This document shows positions 20,846 through 30,144 of a stretch of 64,000 nt of DNA, piece by piece. The notes beneath the pieces were generated by a model. That model searched no databases. It was not told where the DNA came from and saw only the letters and a list, made by a program, of their open reading frames with translations. Origin of the DNA: Pseudomonadota bacterium (GTDB taxonomy: Bacteria > Pseudomonadota > Gammaproteobacteria > Burkholderiales > Gallionellaceae); assembly GCA_021782995.1 (NCBI GenBank), contig JAJXUI010000003.1, positions 53,568 to 117,567 on the forward strand, written 5' to 3'. The position numbers and the translations under genes were made by a program. The stretch's first letter is position 1. Each line of letters starts with the position of its first letter.

Positions 20846-21394
20846 TTACATGAAAACCGATACCCGGCTCATCTCTTTCGCGGCGTTGGCAATACGGACC
20901 TTGGACATGCCAAGCGATTCAACAATGCGGCTGACGCGAGCATCGTTCTCTTGCGTGGCAAAGCCTTCCGGAGTCGCGCCGGCCTGCTGCGAGAAATATC
21001 GGGCTTCCTTGTAATCGTGGAAGTCCGTTTCCAGTTCCCGCACCAGCTTGGCAAGGGTTTCGGCCAGCGGCTCCATGTCAGCGATGCGACTGACAGCGCG
21101 GGAAAGCACACTGTCGGCAACCTGCTTCAGCTTCGCAGCGCGAGCGGCCTGCTCAACCGCTTCGGCGCTGCCAATGTCCTGCTCAAGGCTGGTGCGCCGA
21201 AGCTCCAGACGCTGAATAAGGCGACGGGTCTTCTCGATTTCGATTTCCAGCTTGTCGGCTTTTGCGTCCTCACCCTTGGCAGCGGCGGTAGTCCAGTCCG
21301 CGTGAAGTGCGTGATACTGACCGCTGGCGTCGTTGTGTTTGGCGATTACGTCAGCAAGCGTTTCGCGCAGCTTGTTCATTTCAGAGGTGTTCAT
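20846..21394 (-). CDS. Coiled-coil hypothetical protein
   Basis: 182 aa, charged heptad-rich; same orientation and tight spacing within the cluster. Confidence 0.6.
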   Translation of the reverse strand: MNTSEMNKLRETLADVIAKHNDASGQYHALHADWTTAAAKGEDAKADKLEIEIEKTRRLIQRLELRRTSLEQDIGSAEAVEQAARAAKLKQVADSVLSRAVSRIADMEPLAETLAKLVRELETDFHDYKEARYFSQQAGATPEGFATQENDARVSRIVESLGMSKVRIANAAKEMSRVSVFM

Positions 21395-21417
21395 GGTCTT
21401 TCCTTTGTGGTTGATGA

Positions 21418-21840
21418 TTACTTGCGATGCTGGTTGGTGGCGTTGAGTTGCGCCTCGAATGCAGCTTTGCGTCGAGCGCCGCTGTCGCCACCGTTGAAGG
21501 CGTGCGCCTTCTGGTCAAGCTCTGCGCCAACAATCGCGTTGGGCAGGGAGGCCTTGAATTTCTCAAGCTCCTGATGCTCGGCTACCGTCATTTGAGACGG
21601 GCGGGACGGTTGCCCGCTGGTTTGGTCTTCCCGGTACTGATTAGTCTTCACTGTTGATGCTCCTTGGTTGAGAAGGTGGGTTAATGCGTCTTGGCGGGAA
21701 GCCCCCGCCCCAAGACTCTGTCTGACCTGCTCCACCGCTTGGAGAAGGTCTTTATTCAGTGTGAATTCCACGCGAGCGCCGCCGTCGTTTTTCAATCGGT
21801 CGCGGAATGCTTGCTGGTTCCTGGCGTTATCGGTTGGCAA
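21418..21840 (-). CDS. Small protein with putative ribbon-helix-helix-like segment
   Basis: 140 aa; ARVEFTLNKDLLQAVEQVRQSLGAGASRQDALTHLLNQGA. Confidence 0.5.
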   Translation of the reverse strand: MPTDNARNQQAFRDRLKNDGGARVEFTLNKDLLQAVEQVRQSLGAGASRQDALTHLLNQGASTVKTNQYREDQTSGQPSRPSQMTVAEHQELEKFKASLPNAIVGAELDQKAHAFNGGDSGARRKAAFEAQLNATNQHRK

Positions 21841-22106
21841 AGCTGGCCTCTCGGCTGGTTTGTTGTAGTGAGTGCAGCTTATGGCAAATTACCGGTAATA
21901 GCTTGACGGAAGCCACTACATATAGTCGAAGTCCATCATCAAACCTACTATGGGTAGTGGTCTGCGGCCACATTGCAGCGGGTGGCATCAGGTGGCGCGG
22001 CGCTCTCGGTTTTTCGCGGTTGAGGTACATAGCCATTACTCGATAGTTCCCATGAATGAAAAAGCAGAAGCAGGTCAATCCGTTACGCGGCTAGAACGAG
22101 GTCGTG

Positions 22107-22484
22107 CTAGTTACCCGTTCTCCGCGTGATGGTTCCCGCTGGCGTCCCAATGAGCGCATCGGTGCGCCTGACATGGGCATTCCATGCGGCGCTGCATTCG
22201 GCATAGAACTGTTCCAGCGAATGCAACCAGTGTTGATTGACGCATCCGTTACGGTGCATCTCGGGCTGGATGGCACCTTCCCGAATGATGCTGTCCATTT
22301 CTGCCGTCGTAAGGCTGTCATCGGACACCCCCACTCGGTAGGAGCTGGTCTGCCCGTCGCGCATATCGCCCGCAGCGTGCCATGTCAGCCACGTTACAAA
22401 CTTGTTCAGGTCTTCTTGACGGCAGCGCCACGGCCCACGAGCAAGAGCGTTCAATATCGACTTCGGAATCGGCTTCACTTTCAT
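22107..22484 (-). CDS. Hypothetical protein of the element
   Basis: 125 aa ORF, minus strand, colinear with cluster. Confidence 0.5.
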   Translation of the reverse strand: MKVKPIPKSILNALARGPWRCRQEDLNKFVTWLTWHAAGDMRDGQTSSYRVGVSDDSLTTAEMDSIIREGAIQPEMHRNGCVNQHWLHSLEQFYAECSAAWNAHVRRTDALIGTPAGTITRRTGN

Positions 22485-22668
22485 TTCGCTATCTCCTGAA
22501 TGACGGCCACATGGGGTTGCAGGGCCGCTGATTACGTTTTGCTATCCCTCTCCGTCCTCTCGATAGGGTCAGCGCCCTATGGTTCAGCGGAGGCTTGTAC
22601 TGCCCAGCCATGCGGTTCATTTGCTGACGGAACCGCCGACCGATAGAACTGGTTTAAGAAATTAAGGC

Positions 22669-22741
22669 CTTAAACTCACTCCCCCCACGGCTGCAACTAG
22701 CTGGAATGGATAGCCGTCTTAAACTCTTAAACTCTTAAACT
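22669..22741. repeat. Iteron-like CTTAAACT octamer repeats
   Basis: CTTAAACT at 22669-22676 and three perfect tandem copies at 22718-22741; one-mismatch inverted copies at 22651-22658 and 22804-22811. Confidence 0.75.
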
Positions 22742-22822
22742 TACTTTTTTACCTAGTATTACCAAGGGTTTGCGGGTGATTCGCGCTCTTAACTGCTGCC
22801 TTATGTTTAAGAGCGCGAGCCG

Positions 22823-25207
22823 TCAGTCATAGCTCGGCAAGTCCAAAACCATGTAGCACTCGCCATGCTCGTTGTAGTCCTTCACCATGTCGGTGCCCGA
22901 GCATTTCGTGATGTATCCGCTGCTGCACAAGCTCCGCAGAACCCCATCAAGCGCACCGGTCGAGCCTTGCTTGTGGGATTTGAATGCGGGCAGGCTGCCG
23001 GTCTTCATCGTGAGGAACTTCCTCGGGACGATGCGGTTCTGGTGCAGGGCTGGCTTCACCTTGTAGCCTGCGCTCGGCGCTTTAATCAGGTAGTCCCGGA
23101 GGATTGCCAGAACCTTCGTTTCCCGCGCCTTGTCATCGCTGCCGATGTCACCGCTTTGCAGACGGGTCGTGAATACCGCGATGTCCCGCCGAACAAGGTC
23201 AATGGCCCATTCCGCATGGCGTGTGGTTATGCAGGGCGTCACATTGTTGTCGGCGACCGCCAGCAGAGCGGCAATGCGAAGCGCCTTGAGGTGCGCTCGG
23301 TTCCACATCTGGCGGCGGGAGTTGTCATCACCTGCCCGGTTAATGCTGGCGTCACACTCAAGGTTGAATGCGTCCAGCAAGTGCGCCGCATGGTGATCTC
23401 GTGCAACCGGCTGATAGGCGTTGTTCTGGTTGAGTGTCATGGCGTGCGTCACCAGTCCGCCAAACCATACCGCCCACGATTCGGGCAGTGCCTGTATCGG
23501 GTTTGGGTTCTCTGGCGGACGGTCGCCCTCATGCTCGACTATGGTGAAGCGGGACATAAACCCGTCTTCCATCATGTCCTCGGTCAGCGACTCGCGGAAG
23601 GTGCCGGGGGTGGAGTCGCCAATCATGCTGTATGCAATCCCGCTCACGGTAGCGACGTTCTTTTCCTTCTCGCTGTACGAGATACCGCCGACGAACGCAT
23701 CCGGCCCCGACTTGGAGTAGAGCTTCGTCATGGTGGTACGAAGGTCTTGGAGCGACTTGTCGTTAGCCTCGCTCATGCGCTTCAACCGACGCCCAAACTC
23801 GCTGGATACCTGCAAGAAGCAGGTGCGCCCTGCTGCTGCCTTCGTCAGAGCTTGGCCGGATGCGTATTCGCTGAAATCGAAGAACTCATGTACGCCGGGA
23901 TACTTCGCCTGCACCCCATGAATGAACATCGAAATGCCTTCGTGCATGGCTTCCTTGCCGATACCGCTTTTCGCCAGCAGAACCAGATACAGGTTCAAGC
24001 CCGATTTCGGAATCACCCATCGCTTGCCGCAAACACCGGCCAGCAGACCCAGCGCGGCCACAATGGCGACCTCTGGCACCGGGCGCATGGCGGCGGAGTG
24101 AATAAGCTGGGCAACCTGTCCCGCAACACCCGGAGGCCAGGGTAGCTGCGCCGCGCTGCGGGGCGCTGGGGCCGTTTGCTGGTGCAACTCAAGGGGGTTG
24201 CCAAGCTGGCTGCCCTGCGCCGCGCTGGTCGCCTGCAATTTCTCTGCTAGTTCGGCGCTCAGAAGCTCGGCACTGGCGACCCGTTCATTCTCGCGTTCAA
24301 GTCGAGCACGAATCATCGTCAAGGTGCGATTCAGGTAAGCATCATTCCGCGTCGCCTTCTCGCGCTTGCCCAGCTCCGACATGCGGAACAACCGGCGCAC
24401 CTGCTCATTCGACTTGCTGTAGAACGCCAGCATGGACAGGAGCGATAGATCAGCCTCGCTCTGCGACGGGTAGCCCAGCCCCTTCCAATCGCCCGCCCAT
24501 AGCTGCCGGAACTTGTCGCCATTGCTTGCATCCGCCCCGCGCTGCCAGATAGCTTCGTCGGTTTCGGTTTCGCTGACCTCGATCAGTTGCACTGTGGCCG
24601 TCCCCTGTTCTTCCGTCATCCGGGACACCATGTCGTCCAGTATTTCCTGCCGGTTCGCAATCGGCTTGGCAATGTAGGCATCGCCAGTGCAGATGATGAA
24701 TCGCTCTTGCGAATAGACCTCAACCCCGTCGCGCCGACGCCCTTTGCCGACCTTGCCTTCAACCCAGATATGCAGGCCTCGTCCGCTGCGCGACCGCTCG
24801 GTGTAGCTGTCAAAGGCACCGACGATCCTTTGGAAGCGTTCCAACTGCTCTTGCGTCGTGTCGTCCTTCACATCCAAGTCAATGCAGGTGTAAGGGTCGT
24901 TGGCGGTCAGTACATACCCGACAAACAAACCCTTCTCAACGGCCACATGGGCAACGGCATCAAAGCTGCTCCATGTCCTCGGGTCGGTGACACTTGCGGC
25001 GCGACCATCAACGGCCAGCGGGCGCTTGTCGGCACCAGCAAGGCACCATTGCGGCAGGTCACGCGGACCCTGCGGGAAATTGTCAAAGCCCTTTGCGCCG
25101 ATGCTGCTTACAATCCCCGGAAGCTCATTCAGGGGGCTGTTCTGGTTGTTCTCATTTACGGGTAGGGGGGTCGCGCTCCCTGCCCGTTTTGTTTGATCGA
25201 AGCTCAT
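22823..25207 (-). CDS. PrimPol (NrS-1-like) plus DUF3987/helicase-like replication protein
   Basis: 794 aa; TWSSFDAVAH...YTCIDLDVKDD...SRSGRGLHIWVEG primase-polymerase motifs; LAKSGIGKEAMHEG P-loop-like motif in C-terminal half. Confidence 0.85.
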   Translation of the reverse strand: MSFDQTKRAGSATPLPVNENNQNSPLNELPGIVSSIGAKGFDNFPQGPRDLPQWCLAGADKRPLAVDGRAASVTDPRTWSSFDAVAHVAVEKGLFVGYVLTANDPYTCIDLDVKDDTTQEQLERFQRIVGAFDSYTERSRSGRGLHIWVEGKVGKGRRRDGVEVYSQERFIICTGDAYIAKPIANRQEILDDMVSRMTEEQGTATVQLIEVSETETDEAIWQRGADASNGDKFRQLWAGDWKGLGYPSQSEADLSLLSMLAFYSKSNEQVRRLFRMSELGKREKATRNDAYLNRTLTMIRARLERENERVASAELLSAELAEKLQATSAAQGSQLGNPLELHQQTAPAPRSAAQLPWPPGVAGQVAQLIHSAAMRPVPEVAIVAALGLLAGVCGKRWVIPKSGLNLYLVLLAKSGIGKEAMHEGISMFIHGVQAKYPGVHEFFDFSEYASGQALTKAAAGRTCFLQVSSEFGRRLKRMSEANDKSLQDLRTTMTKLYSKSGPDAFVGGISYSEKEKNVATVSGIAYSMIGDSTPGTFRESLTEDMMEDGFMSRFTIVEHEGDRPPENPNPIQALPESWAVWFGGLVTHAMTLNQNNAYQPVARDHHAAHLLDAFNLECDASINRAGDDNSRRQMWNRAHLKALRIAALLAVADNNVTPCITTRHAEWAIDLVRRDIAVFTTRLQSGDIGSDDKARETKVLAILRDYLIKAPSAGYKVKPALHQNRIVPRKFLTMKTGSLPAFKSHKQGSTGALDGVLRSLCSSGYITKCSGTDMVKDYNEHGECYMVLDLPSYD

Positions 25208-25318
25208 TTTTCGTCCTTAGCTGTTACGCAGCCGTTACAGCACGAAGCCGGAGCGGACGGAACCGCTTGAAACGCTTTGCGAATTGATGGATTGGCCCAT
25301 GTCCTGCGAATACTTTGT

Positions 25319-25561
25319 TCAGTAGGATTGGGCGCCGGTGTTACCTGTGCCGGTATGCGTATTCGCGGCAAGCCAAGCGTCCAGCGTGGTTCGTTCGTAC
25401 CGAACCAGCTTGCCCAGTTTGACGAACTCTGGGCCGCGCCCGCCCTGTGAGCGCCATTGCGCGAGGGTGTTGGGCGAGGGTGTGCCGCCCAAGTAGGCGG
25501 ATGCTTGTGGGGTATCGAAAAGCTGGCGAACTACGGGCTGCTCTTGCGTGGTCGTGGTCAT
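25319..25561 (-). CDS. AlpA/MerR-like helix-turn-helix regulator or excisionase
   Basis: RQLFDTPQASAYLGGTPSPNTLAQWRSQGGRGPEFVKLGKLVRYERTTLDAWLAAN; ORF open to 25627 but MTTTTQEQ at 25561 is the likely start. Confidence 0.8.
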   Translation of the reverse strand: MTTTTQEQPVVRQLFDTPQASAYLGGTPSPNTLAQWRSQGGRGPEFVKLGKLVRYERTTLDAWLAANTHTGTGNTGAQSY

Positions 25562-25829
25562 GGCGGTGACTCCATCTACGGCCACCGCCACCAGCAATAG
25601 AAAAGGCGGACAGTGGGCCAACTGCACCGAATTACCAGTGCATTGACCCCCTGTCCGCCTTCGCAGACTTTTCGTTTGCCCTTTCGGGTCGCGTCCTCTC
25701 CTTTCGGGTCGGACGGCCTCCCGAAGCGTTGCGCTTCGGGTTCAGCAAGGTGGTGATGGCCGTAATGTAGCAACGTGGGCCATCGTGTGCAATCTTATAT
25801 TGTCTTTTCCGTCTAACTCTTGGGTCTCA

Positions 25830-27140
25830 TCAAGCCCGCAGGGCTATGACGTTTTCACCGCTGGCCGCAGCCTTGGCAATCTCGCCCTGACGCACTATCC
25901 ATGCGCTGATCGCTTCCAGCGCGGGCAGCAACGATGCCGGGTCGGGGTTGTTCGCGTAGTGCTTACCATGCACGTCCGAAGCCTTGTGATTCTCTAGCTG
26001 GCGGCTGGTGTCGCCGTCAATGCCCACGATCTTGGCAACGTCCTCAAAGGTGCGGCGCATGTCGTGATTGGACAGGTGGAGTCCCGCAACCTCGCTGACC
26101 TTCTCCCACATCGCACGCGGGTCTTTCATGTGGCCGCTGTCGCCGCGAACCGCCGGAAAGACGTACTCATTACCCTTCGTCGTGCGCTCGGCATAACGGC
26201 GCGTCAGAATCTGGTGCAGCGCCTTGGTGATAGGAAATGTCATCTGGTTATGGTTCTTCGCAATATCGGCGGGGATATGGAAGGTGGGCAGGTCGCCGTC
26301 GAGCTTCACCCTACCCCATGTCAGGCTCGATGCTTCCCCGATTCGACAGCCCGTAAGAATGAGAAACATTACGAGGTCTGCCGCGACGCTGGTGCTGCGC
26401 CGGTTGCGCTCCGGGTCTGCGTACTGCTGGAGAAGCAACCATGTCGCGCCGATCTTGTCCTTTGGAATGCGGCCGTCGCGTGCCTTCTCCGGGTTCCATT
26501 GCGTCATGCCGCCCTGCTTGAACATCTGCGAGACAGGGTTGATTGGCAGAATCGGATATTCGCCGTCGCTGGTGGCGTTCTTCTCCCGCGCCCAGTTGAG
26601 CAGCGCCCGGAGGTTACGGAATGCCTGATTCGCCTGAACTGGTGCGGTCTTGGTCAGTTCGCGGAACCGCTTTAGGCAAGCATCGCGGGTGATGCCAGCA
26701 ACGGGCTTGTCTGCCCACTCTGAGAAGGTGACGGCCACACACTTCCGAATATCGGCCTTGCTGGCAGGGCGAAGCGGGCCATGCTTGGTGCGCTTGTGCT
26801 CGATGTAGTCCTCCATCACTTCGCGGAGGGTTTCGGTCTGCGCGACCTTCTTGCGCTTCTCGTCCTGTGGGTTGATCCCGTCGCCCATATCCAGCAGCAT
26901 CTTCAAGGCACGCTTCCGCGCCTCGTCGCAAGAAAGCATGGGATGCTGGCCGAGCGTGAAACGGCGCGTCTTGCCATTCACCGGGCGCTGGACGATGTAG
27001 CTCCGCACTCCGTTGGAGGTGACGCGGACGCCGAAGCCCTTTGTCGCTCCTTCCTCCCAATAGAACTCCTGTCCTTTCTCTGCTGACGGGACGGGCAGGT
27101 TATCGACTGCCAGCTTGGTGAGCTTCTTGATGGTTGCCAT
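25830..27140 (-). CDS. Tyrosine recombinase/integrase (P4-type, DUF4102 N-terminus)
   Basis: 436 aa; N-terminal KEFYWEEGATKGFGVRVTSNGVRSYIVQRPV-like segment; catalytic LTGCRIGEASSLTW ... LSNHDMRRTFEDVA ... Y residue in HGKHYAN. Confidence 0.93.
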   Translation of the reverse strand: MATIKKLTKLAVDNLPVPSAEKGQEFYWEEGATKGFGVRVTSNGVRSYIVQRPVNGKTRRFTLGQHPMLSCDEARKRALKMLLDMGDGINPQDEKRKKVAQTETLREVMEDYIEHKRTKHGPLRPASKADIRKCVAVTFSEWADKPVAGITRDACLKRFRELTKTAPVQANQAFRNLRALLNWAREKNATSDGEYPILPINPVSQMFKQGGMTQWNPEKARDGRIPKDKIGATWLLLQQYADPERNRRSTSVAADLVMFLILTGCRIGEASSLTWGRVKLDGDLPTFHIPADIAKNHNQMTFPITKALHQILTRRYAERTTKGNEYVFPAVRGDSGHMKDPRAMWEKVSEVAGLHLSNHDMRRTFEDVAKIVGIDGDTSRQLENHKASDVHGKHYANNPDPASLLPALEAISAWIVRQGEIAKAAASGENVIALRA

Positions 27141-27460
27141 GTCAGTTGCCCTCCTGTGCCAGCGTGAAAGGTGTGGGGGCTGATATTTCTAGGTCGGTTC
27201 CGGTTATTCTTGTCATGTTGGCATTTCCTCTTAGACGTTGCGATGCTGACCAGAGGTCGGGACTGTTGGCGCAGTCGCCGGCCTCACTCGTTCCACGGTC
27301 TTACTTTTTCCCGTGTAAGCCCAGTGTAACGAATGCACGTAGAAGTTAGCAATAGCACATATAACCAAAATCGCCGCTAAGTCGTTGATTTGCCTACGGT
27401 CGTATAGTTACATATAAGCAGGCAAAAGCAGGTATAATGCCACCCCTGATAACTCATAAT

Positions 27461-27497
27461 CCTTTGGTCCGCGGTTCGAGTCCGCGACGTCCCACCA
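27461..27497 (+). pseudogene. 3' half of the host tRNA(CAU), separated from its 5' half
   Basis: cctttggtccgcggttcgagtccgcgacgtcccacca following the 9-bp repeat. Confidence 0.9.
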
Positions 27498-27506
27498 ATC
27501 CATAAG

Positions 27507-27528
27507 CCCCCGCAATCGCGGGGGTTTT
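27507..27528 (+). terminator. Original host tRNA terminator, now displaced to the right junction
   Basis: CCCCCGC-aatc-GCGGGGG-TTTT. Confidence 0.85.
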
Positions 27529-29292
27529 CTATTTCAGAGGTCCGAAATGAATTTCAAGCAGAACCAAGATGATCACAAAAAATAGTAGTGACAGGCTTTT
27601 CCAGAACAGTACTGGATTTCTTTCGATAAGCGGCGGGCGAGTCTTGTTCAGGAATGACCTGTTTGGATGAAACAGGTCAAAAATGAACTCGGATAATTCC
27701 GGGTATCGTTTATACGGATCGACTTGAACGGCTTTTGCGATAGCCTCATCAACCCATATGGGTATGGCAGGCTCATAGTTACGTATCGAGTCATACCTTA
27801 ATTTCTTTTGTTCTGCAGCGTATTTGCATTTTGCTACTTGCATGCCATATGGAAATTTCCCGGTCAGTAACTGATAAGTGATGATGCCCAGTGAGTATAT
27901 GTCTGAGCGGCTGGTGCCGGCTTCTCCCAGAAAATATTCAGGTGCTGAATACAGTGCCGTTCCGAGCAGGTTTTCCCGTTCAAATGGAGCTTCGACTTCA
28001 TTGATGCCAGCTACATGGGTTGAACCGAAGTCGATTATTTTCACGGTTCCTGTGCTGTCTATCATGATATTTTTGGGGCGCAGATCCTGATGCCGCATTT
28101 CCAGGCGATGGAAGGCGCGCAATCCCTTTGCAATCTGGTCGATGATATTCCGAACAGTCTGCAAATCGGGCCTGGGGTGATCGCGCATCCATTGGGATAA
28201 GGTGACACCTTCGATATATTCAGTGACATTGTAAAAATAATTACGTTTTCGCTTTTGCAGGAAAGGCTTGAGTACATGCGGATTGCTGATTCGTCTTGCA
28301 ATCCACTCTTCAAGCAGGAACCTTTCAAGATGGGCGGCATTTCCCTGCAAATCTACGGAGGGTGTTTTCAGGACCACGATAGTTTGAGTGTCCTTGTCTT
28401 GAGCCAGATAGACATGGCTGCGATGGCTTGCGTGAATTTCTCTCAGGATTCGATATCCTTCAAATTCCATCCTCGCATCCAGCATGGGTGGAAAAGGCAA
28501 TTCGTTAACCTGCCGGTAAAGCTGGCTGGCGTCCGGACCCGGGGTTTCATCAATTCGCACGATCTGGATAGTCAGGTTATCGTTGCTGCCCTGCTTCATC
28601 GCTTCAGAAGCGATAATTTGTGCTGCAATGTCCAGTTCATTGGCGTGAATCTTTATGGTCTCGACCATGAACGATATGCTGGCAAATTCGTGAATTCCAT
28701 CTGTCATCAGCAGGAAAATATCACCGGTTTCAAAATGCAGTGACTGGTAGTCTATATCCAGATAGTTGTTGATTCCCATTGCACGACTGAGATAGCTCTT
28801 CTCCCCGGCAATCCGCATGCGATGATCCTGGGTCAGTTGTTCAAGGGAATTGCCTTGCAGGCGATAGATTCTGGTATCGCCAACATGAAACAAATGTGCA
28901 GTCGTTGACTTGAGTATCAGGGCGCTCATTGTGCATACATAGCCCCTGTCCTTGTCAAAACGGTATTCGCTGCGCTGGGATTGCGCATGCAGCCAGGAAT
29001 TGATCGCAGTCAGAACCTGCTGAGCTGATTTCTTGACTGACCATGCTTCCGAAGTGCAATAGTAGTCAGCCAGGAATCCGGTAATCGCAGATTTACTGGC
29101 TTCCTGGCTGACTTCGCTGCTGCTGATGCCATCAGCGAGGGCAATGGCGATGCCCTTGCTTTCCAGTTGCTCATCATCGGGGATGTACAGGCCATGGTAA
29201 TCCTGATTGATATCCTTATGGCCTTTGTCAGTGTATTGGCCGGTGGTGATTCTGAGTTTTGTATTCATGGCTTGAAAATGAAAAGGAGTCAC
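27529..29292 (-). CDS. Bifunctional PP2C-type phosphatase / Ser-Thr protein kinase with C-terminal TM
   Basis: N-terminal PP2C (ALADGISSSEVS..., GDTRIYRLQG), kinase domain (RHQDLRPKNIMIDSTGTVKIIDFGST), C-terminal hydrophobic helix. Confidence 0.92.
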   Translation of the reverse strand: MTPFHFQAMNTKLRITTGQYTDKGHKDINQDYHGLYIPDDEQLESKGIAIALADGISSSEVSQEASKSAITGFLADYYCTSEAWSVKKSAQQVLTAINSWLHAQSQRSEYRFDKDRGYVCTMSALILKSTTAHLFHVGDTRIYRLQGNSLEQLTQDHRMRIAGEKSYLSRAMGINNYLDIDYQSLHFETGDIFLLMTDGIHEFASISFMVETIKIHANELDIAAQIIASEAMKQGSNDNLTIQIVRIDETPGPDASQLYRQVNELPFPPMLDARMEFEGYRILREIHASHRSHVYLAQDKDTQTIVVLKTPSVDLQGNAAHLERFLLEEWIARRISNPHVLKPFLQKRKRNYFYNVTEYIEGVTLSQWMRDHPRPDLQTVRNIIDQIAKGLRAFHRLEMRHQDLRPKNIMIDSTGTVKIIDFGSTHVAGINEVEAPFERENLLGTALYSAPEYFLGEAGTSRSDIYSLGIITYQLLTGKFPYGMQVAKCKYAAEQKKLRYDSIRNYEPAIPIWVDEAIAKAVQVDPYKRYPELSEFIFDLFHPNRSFLNKTRPPLIERNPVLFWKSLSLLFFVIILVLLEIHFGPLK

Positions 29293-29334
29293 AGCCCTGT
29301 GGGGACTGTGACTCCTGTTATTCTACTTAAAAAA

Positions 29335-30144
29335 TCAGAGTGCGCGCTTTGGAGCAGTCTTGATATGTGTTGAGTAGAGTGTCAGGCCGGTGAATGCCAG
29401 GCCACCTACCAGGTTGCCCAGTGCAGTCGGGATTTCATTCCAGATCAGATAGTCCATGATGGAGAAGTCGCCGCCCATCATCATTGCTGTCGGGAACAGG
29501 AACATGTTGACCACGGAATGCTCGAAAGCCATTGCGAAGAACAGCATGATGGGCATCCACATTGCAATCACCTTGCCACTGACGGTGGTGGAAATCATTG
29601 CGCCCACCACGCCCATGGAGACCATCCAGTTGCACAGCATGCCGCGGATGAACAGTGTCAGCATGCCGGCTGCACCAAATTTTTCATATCCAAGGGTTCG
29701 AGAAACGCCAATTCCGGCCAGCTTTTTGCCAACCTCATTGGGCTCCACCGAAAAGCCGTAAGTAAAGATAATGGCCATCATCACTGCAACTGTCAGTGCG
29801 CCGGCAAAATTACCGATGAAGACAAGTCCCCAGTTTCTGAGGATGCCTTTGACGGTGACACCAGGGCGTTTGTCCAGCCAGGCCAGTGGAGTCAAAACGA
29901 ATACGCCAGTCAGGAGGTCAAAGCCCATCAGGTAAAGCATTGAGAACCCGACAGGGAACAGGATGGCGCCAATCAGCGGCGAGCCCGTCTGTACGGCGAT
30001 TGTTACTGCAAATGCAGCTGCAAGAGCCAGTATTGCACCTGCCATATATGCGCGAATCAGGGTATCGCGGGTTGACATGTAAAGTTTTGATTCACCGGCA
30101 TCCACCATTTTGGTGACAAACTCCGAAGGTAATAAATAAGCCAT
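29335..30144 (-). CDS. Formate/nitrite transporter (FNT) family protein
   Basis: 269 aa, six-TM FNT pattern; GFDLLTGVFVLTPLAWLDKRPGVTVKGILRNWGLVFIGNFAGAL, FEHSVVNMFLFP. Confidence 0.9.
   Translation of the reverse strand: MAYLLPSEFVTKMVDAGESKLYMSTRDTLIRAYMAGAILALAAAFAVTIAVQTGSPLIGAILFPVGFSMLYLMGFDLLTGVFVLTPLAWLDKRPGVTVKGILRNWGLVFIGNFAGALTVAVMMAIIFTYGFSVEPNEVGKKLAGIGVSRTLGYEKFGAAGMLTLFIRGMLCNWMVSMGVVGAMISTTVSGKVIAMWMPIMLFFAMAFEHSVVNMFLFPTAMMMGGDFSIMDYLIWNEIPTALGNLVGGLAFTGLTLYSTHIKTAPKRAL

Larger units (their letters stand above)
18925..27460. mobile_element. ~8.5 kb integrative, satellite-like element inserted in a tRNA(CAU) anticodon loop
   Basis: 9-bp direct repeat actcataat at 18925-18933 and 27452-27460; integrase, AlpA-like and PrimPol genes inside; host tRNA halves on either side. 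Confidence 0.9.

Noticed and set aside
22669-22741. CRISPR array
   Set aside because: Repeats are 8 bp and tandem without spacers; no cas genes anywhere in the window.
22865-24145. 426-aa plus-strand ORF antisense to the PrimPol gene
   Set aside because: Shadow ORF on the opposite strand of a GC-rich gene with recognisable primase domains; no family motifs.
18894-27497. Trans-spliced split tRNA assembled from the two host halves
   Set aside because: Bacteria have no known tRNA trans-splicing machinery; an intact CAU tRNA in the element gives a simpler explanation. A TATAAT at ~27432 upstream of the 3' half is noted but is not enough evidence.
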